25,694 nt of DNA from an uncultured Actinomyces sp. (lineage in GTDB: Bacteria; Actinomycetota; Actinomycetes; Actinomycetales; Actinomycetaceae). The notes under the pieces were generated by a model that had not been told where the DNA came from, did not search any database, and worked only from the letters and a program-made list of their open reading frames with translations. A program made the translations under genes and the position numbers. The stretch lies in assembly GCA_938040725.1 (NCBI GenBank), contig CALHZX010000038.1, forward strand, positions 1 to 25,694, given 5' to 3'. This document shows positions 23,140-25,694 of this stretch, piece after piece (within the stretch, counting starts at the first letter, position 1; every line of letters begins with the position of its first letter).

Positions 23140-24918
23140 TTATGAGGGGGCTGCAGTGCGCACGTAGACGCGAGCCTCCCACGGTCTCATCGGTGCGCAT
23201 GGGGGGAGGGAACAATCCTCCTCGTTCTGCCCGTCAGGAGAACCACCTGCACGGGGCTCGTCCACATTGCCCAGGTACAGTGTCCAGCGTGACGGCGTCC
23301 ACGCCTCGTCGGGGGAGGGGAAGTGCGGCGTACGAGCGCTACCCGAGAGGTTCGCCATCACGAGAACCTCGCTGTGCGACGTGCGGCGACAGTACGTGAA
23401 GAGTGCGGGATCACCGACGTCGATCCGGTCGAATGTGCCGTCAGTCAGCGCGGGAATGCGGTGGCGAGCGTCGATCAGCGCCTTGTAATACGACAGGATT
23501 GAGCCGGGATTCTGCACTTGCGCCGCGACGTTGATCCCAGAAGCCGACGGCGGGATGTTGATCCAGGGATGAGCGGAGGTGAAACCGGCGGTAGGGGAGT
23601 CGTCCCACTGCATGGGGGTGCGCCCGTTATCACGCGACATCGCAGCCACCCCCGCTGGCACGTGGTTGTCGCTAAAACCGGCCAAATAGTTGAGGGATTC
23701 AACGTCACGGAAATCAGAGGGGGCCGAGAAAGAACCTCCGAGCATCCCTATTTCCTGACCCTGATAGATGAAAGGTGTCCCGCGCTGCAGGAAGTAAGTC
23801 GTCGCGAGGGCCGTAGCCGACTCTCGCCAATACGCCTCAGTATCGCCGAATCGGGCGATCGAACGAGGCTGATCGTGGTTCTCCAGATACAGAGCGTTCC
23901 AGCCGCGTTCCCCGAGCGTATCCTGCCAACGAGTGAAGACATCGGCGAGCTCGCCCTCCTGGAGGGGGCGAGGTGAGAACTTCCCGTCCTCGAGCCCCAC
24001 ATTCATGTGTTCAAACTGAATGAGCATGTTGAACTCACCGCGCTCCGGCGCGCAGAACAGCAGCGCCGACTCAGGAGACGCGTTCGAGGCCTCGCCGACC
24101 GTGAAGGTACCCGGATGGTGGGCGAACGTTCGCGCGTTCATCTCCTGTAAGAACTCGTGCAGGCGAGGGCCATCTGCGTAGAGCTCATGCCCGACACCGA
24201 ATGGGGCACGAGCCGGGCCACCATCGGGGAGCCCCGGTACCTTAGAGATCACGTCGATGGCATCCACTCGGAAGCCGTCAACGCCACGGTCCAGCCACCA
24301 GTTCATCATCTCGTAGACGGCTTCGCGCACCCGGGGGTTCTCCCAGTTCAGATCCGGCTGCTCGCTGGCAAATAGGTGCAGGTAGTACTGGCCTGATCGC
24401 GGGTCGAACTCCCAGGCCGACCCACCAAAAAACGACTCCCAGTTGTTCGGCTGCGCACCGGGCGTTCCCGGTTCCATGCCTGGGCGTGCGTCACGCCAGT
24501 AATACCAGTCGCGGCGCGGTGAATGAACGGACGAGGCAGACTCGAGAAACCACGGGTGCTCGACCGACGTGTGGTTGACGACGAGATCCATCACAATGCG
24601 CATACCGAGCTCATGGGCACGTGCGACCAGACGATCAAAGGCTGCGAGGTCCCCGAAGAGCGGATCGATATCTTGATAGTCCGAGATGTCGTAGCCGTTG
24701 TCTGCCTGTGGAGATCGATAGATAGGGGAGATCCACACTATGTCGATGCCCAGATCTGCCAGGTAGTCCAGGCGCGAACAGATGCCCTCGAGGTCACCAA
24801 TTCCATCCCCGTTCGTGTCCTGATACGAACGGGGATAGATCTGGTAGAGGACTGCGTTTTTCCACCACGTCTGTACTTCGTAGCGTCCGGAAGGAAGCAG
24901 TTCGGGACGGTACAGCAT
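23140..24918 (-). CDS. GH13 alpha-glucosidase (oligo-1,6-glucosidase/maltase family)
   Basis: A 592-residue GH13 enzyme that releases glucose from the ends of short alpha-glucans. Motifs: WWKNAVLYQIYPRSYQD at the barrel start, DLVVNHTS (111-118), QPDLNWENP (187-195, the oligo-1,6-glucosidase-type fifth region), nucleophile Asp219 in VDGFRVDAID, acid/base Glu276 in FTVGEAS, and Asp349 in LENHDQPRS; all are intact. The residue after the nucleophile is Ala220, where isomaltases usually have Val; Ala or Thr is associated with alpha-1,4 preference, so maltase-type activity is likelier. No signal peptide, hence cytosolic. The ATG at 24918 lies 21 bp after the upstream stop and has no clear ribosome-binding site. 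It converges with the surface protein gene. Confidence 0.9.
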   Translation of the reverse strand: MLYRPELLPSGRYEVQTWWKNAVLYQIYPRSYQDTNGDGIGDLEGICSRLDYLADLGIDIVWISPIYRSPQADNGYDISDYQDIDPLFGDLAAFDRLVARAHELGMRIVMDLVVNHTSVEHPWFLESASSVHSPRRDWYYWRDARPGMEPGTPGAQPNNWESFFGGSAWEFDPRSGQYYLHLFASEQPDLNWENPRVREAVYEMMNWWLDRGVDGFRVDAIDVISKVPGLPDGGPARAPFGVGHELYADGPRLHEFLQEMNARTFAHHPGTFTVGEASNASPESALLFCAPERGEFNMLIQFEHMNVGLEDGKFSPRPLQEGELADVFTRWQDTLGERGWNALYLENHDQPRSIARFGDTEAYWRESATALATTYFLQRGTPFIYQGQEIGMLGGSFSAPSDFRDVESLNYLAGFSDNHVPAGVAAMSRDNGRTPMQWDDSPTAGFTSAHPWINIPPSASGINVAAQVQNPGSILSYYKALIDARHRIPALTDGTFDRIDVGDPALFTYCRRTSHSEVLVMANLSGSARTPHFPSPDEAWTPSRWTLYLGNVDEPRAGGSPDGQNEEDCSLPPCAPMRPWEARVYVRTAAPS

Positions 24919-24939
24919 CGCTTGTGCTCGCAGCCAGGC

Positions 24940-25694
24940 TTACTTGTGTTCGATGGTCGACCAGGCCTCGTACAGCCCAGAGTCCTGGTGGTAGACCGCG
25001 GTGCATGTGAAGTTGTAGACCCCCGTCTCGCCGGTGATCAGTGTGCCGTTAATTTGGCCCTTGGAGATGTATTGCTTCTCTCCGTTGGAATTCACGCCGT
25101 CGCGTTCGACGGTCCAGTTTTCCAGCTTGCCCTGCTGAACGAACTGTGTCATCGCATTCTTGCACTCAGATTTCACGCCGTATTCCTCGTCAGCGGACAC
25201 GGTGCTTGATGCGCTAGCGCTCTGAGACGGCGTGGGTTTGGGGGAGGCGCTGGAGGAAGGCGAGGATTGGCTCGGTGTCGGCTTTGAAGAGGAGGACGTC
25301 GACGGTTGAGGGGTTGAGGACGGTGAAGCTGATGGGGTAGTGCTGGTCGAGGTCGTCGGTGAGGCGCTGGGCGAGGCCGAGGAGTCGTCAGAGGAATCCC
25401 CCCTGTTCAGCGCGATGATTGCAACGACGGCGATGAGTATCACAACGATGACAGCGGCGATCACGCCGATGATGAGACCGGTATTTGGCCCTTTCTTTTT
25501 CGGCTGTCCGCCATAGGGGCTTGCCGGGAACTGACCCGGAGGATAATAACCCTGCTGCTGTGCGTAGCCGGGCTGCGCCTGCCCGTATCCGCCTGCGGCT
25601 GGCATTTGTTGGGTTGTTTGTTGGCTGTAGTTGCCCGCTGGCATTTGTTGGGTTGTTTGTTGGCTGTAGTTGACTGCCGGCATTTGTTGGGTTG
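24940..25694 (-). CDS. repeat-bearing single-span membrane protein, 5' end outside window
   Basis: The reading frame is open through the right edge, so the N-terminus is missing. In order: a Gln/Pro/Tyr-rich cytosolic region with a 13-residue tandem repeat (MPAGNYSQQTTQQ type), then GYAQQQGYYPPGQFPASPYG, a basic KKKGPN, one membrane helix (TGLIIGVIAAVIVVILIAVV), a Ser/Thr/Pro-rich linker of about 70 residues, and a C-terminal extracellular domain of about 85 residues with two cysteines (ECKNAMTQF and NFTCTAVYH) that could form a disulphide. I do not recognise that domain. The layout resembles actinobacterial surface-exposed proteins with a single anchor and disordered flanks. It lies 21 bp upstream of the alpha-glucosidase, so co-transcription is likely. 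Confidence 0.75.
   Translation of the reverse strand, partial: TQQMPAVNYSQQTTQQMPAGNYSQQTTQQMPAAGGYGQAQPGYAQQQGYYPPGQFPASPYGGQPKKKGPNTGLIIGVIAAVIVVILIAVVAIIALNRGDSSDDSSASPSASPTTSTSTTPSASPSSTPQPSTSSSSKPTPSQSSPSSSASPKPTPSQSASASSTVSADEEYGVKSECKNAMTQFVQQGKLENWTVERDGVNSNGEKQYISKGQINGTLITGETGVYNFTCTAVYHQDSGLYEAWSTIEHK
25601..25694 (-). repeat. 39-bp in-frame tandem repeat
   Basis: Units at 25601-25639 and 25640-25678 differ only in their last few bases, and a third begins at 25679 and runs off the window. The unit length is a multiple of three and encodes 13 residues, so copy-number changes keep the frame. Confidence 0.9.

Noticed and set aside
23124..23152. Inverted repeat GCCCCCT/AGGGGGC as terminator of the alpha-glucosidase gene
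   Set aside because: Short arms, long loop and no T-tract on the minus strand.
25601..25694. Direct repeats as a CRISPR array
   Set aside because: Units are contiguous without spacers, in frame and coding.

Overview
This GC-rich window looks like a conserved chromosomal region of an actinobacterium. It carries actinobacteria-specific families (SepH, DUF5998, DUF4193, DUF3710, DUF3159, DUF3000), many GTG starts and an LAxTG-type sorting signal. The gene order resembles Mycobacterium tuberculosis Rv2680-Rv2699c and the Streptomyces sepH neighbourhood as I remember them. An Actinomyces/Schaalia-type member of the Actinomycetaceae is my best guess; the genus is inference only, since no search was run.

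Layout. 1-2000: start of topoisomerase IV subunit A (parC, minus, cut by the window edge), divergent from DUF5998 and an alkaline-phosphatase-superfamily enzyme. 2065-3303: sepH (minus). 3470-5464: DUF4193, DUF3710, OB-fold and DUF3159 genes in a tight plus-strand run. 5413-10295: a probable potassium module, with tandem TrkA/RCK genes ceoB-ceoC (minus) divergent from a KimA-like permease, which overlaps an RNA (uracil-5-)-methyltransferase gene. 10292-14130: ClC chloride transporter and S9 prolyl-oligopeptidase-type peptidase as a coupled minus-strand pair. 14265-17976: dxs (plus) facing an RNase D-like/HRDC exonuclease and DUF3000 (minus). 18089-20200: glgX. 20354-20809: five tRNAs (Gly, Val, Gly, Cys, Val) ending in two terminators. 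20874-21292: about 420 bases of non-coding DNA with two candidate promoters. 21293-22921: a sortase-anchored surface protein with a strong terminator. 23140-25694: a GH13 alpha-glucosidase and a membrane protein with a 13-residue tandem repeat, cut by the window edge.

How the genes fit together. Most are housekeeping: chromosome topology, division, isoprenoid precursor synthesis, RNA processing and modification, ion transport. glgX and the alpha-glucosidase would break glycogen and dextrin fragments down to glucose. The accessory-looking part is the surface protein and the repeat-bearing membrane protein downstream of the tRNAs.

Main observations. (1) Permease and RCK genes suggest an RCK-KimA potassium system: the permease keeps the KimA potassium-site residues that I could align from memory, and no TrkH/TrkG is visible. 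(2) Six genes have a plausible -10 hexamer 6-8 nt before the start codon, mostly without a Shine-Dalgarno sequence, suggesting widespread leaderless transcripts. (3) dut and the DUF3093 gene, expected between DUF4193 and DUF3710, are absent. (4) A 3' coding overlap of 52 bp encodes acidic Ser-rich tails on both strands. I saw no CRISPR array, insertion sequence, integrase or clear new defence system.
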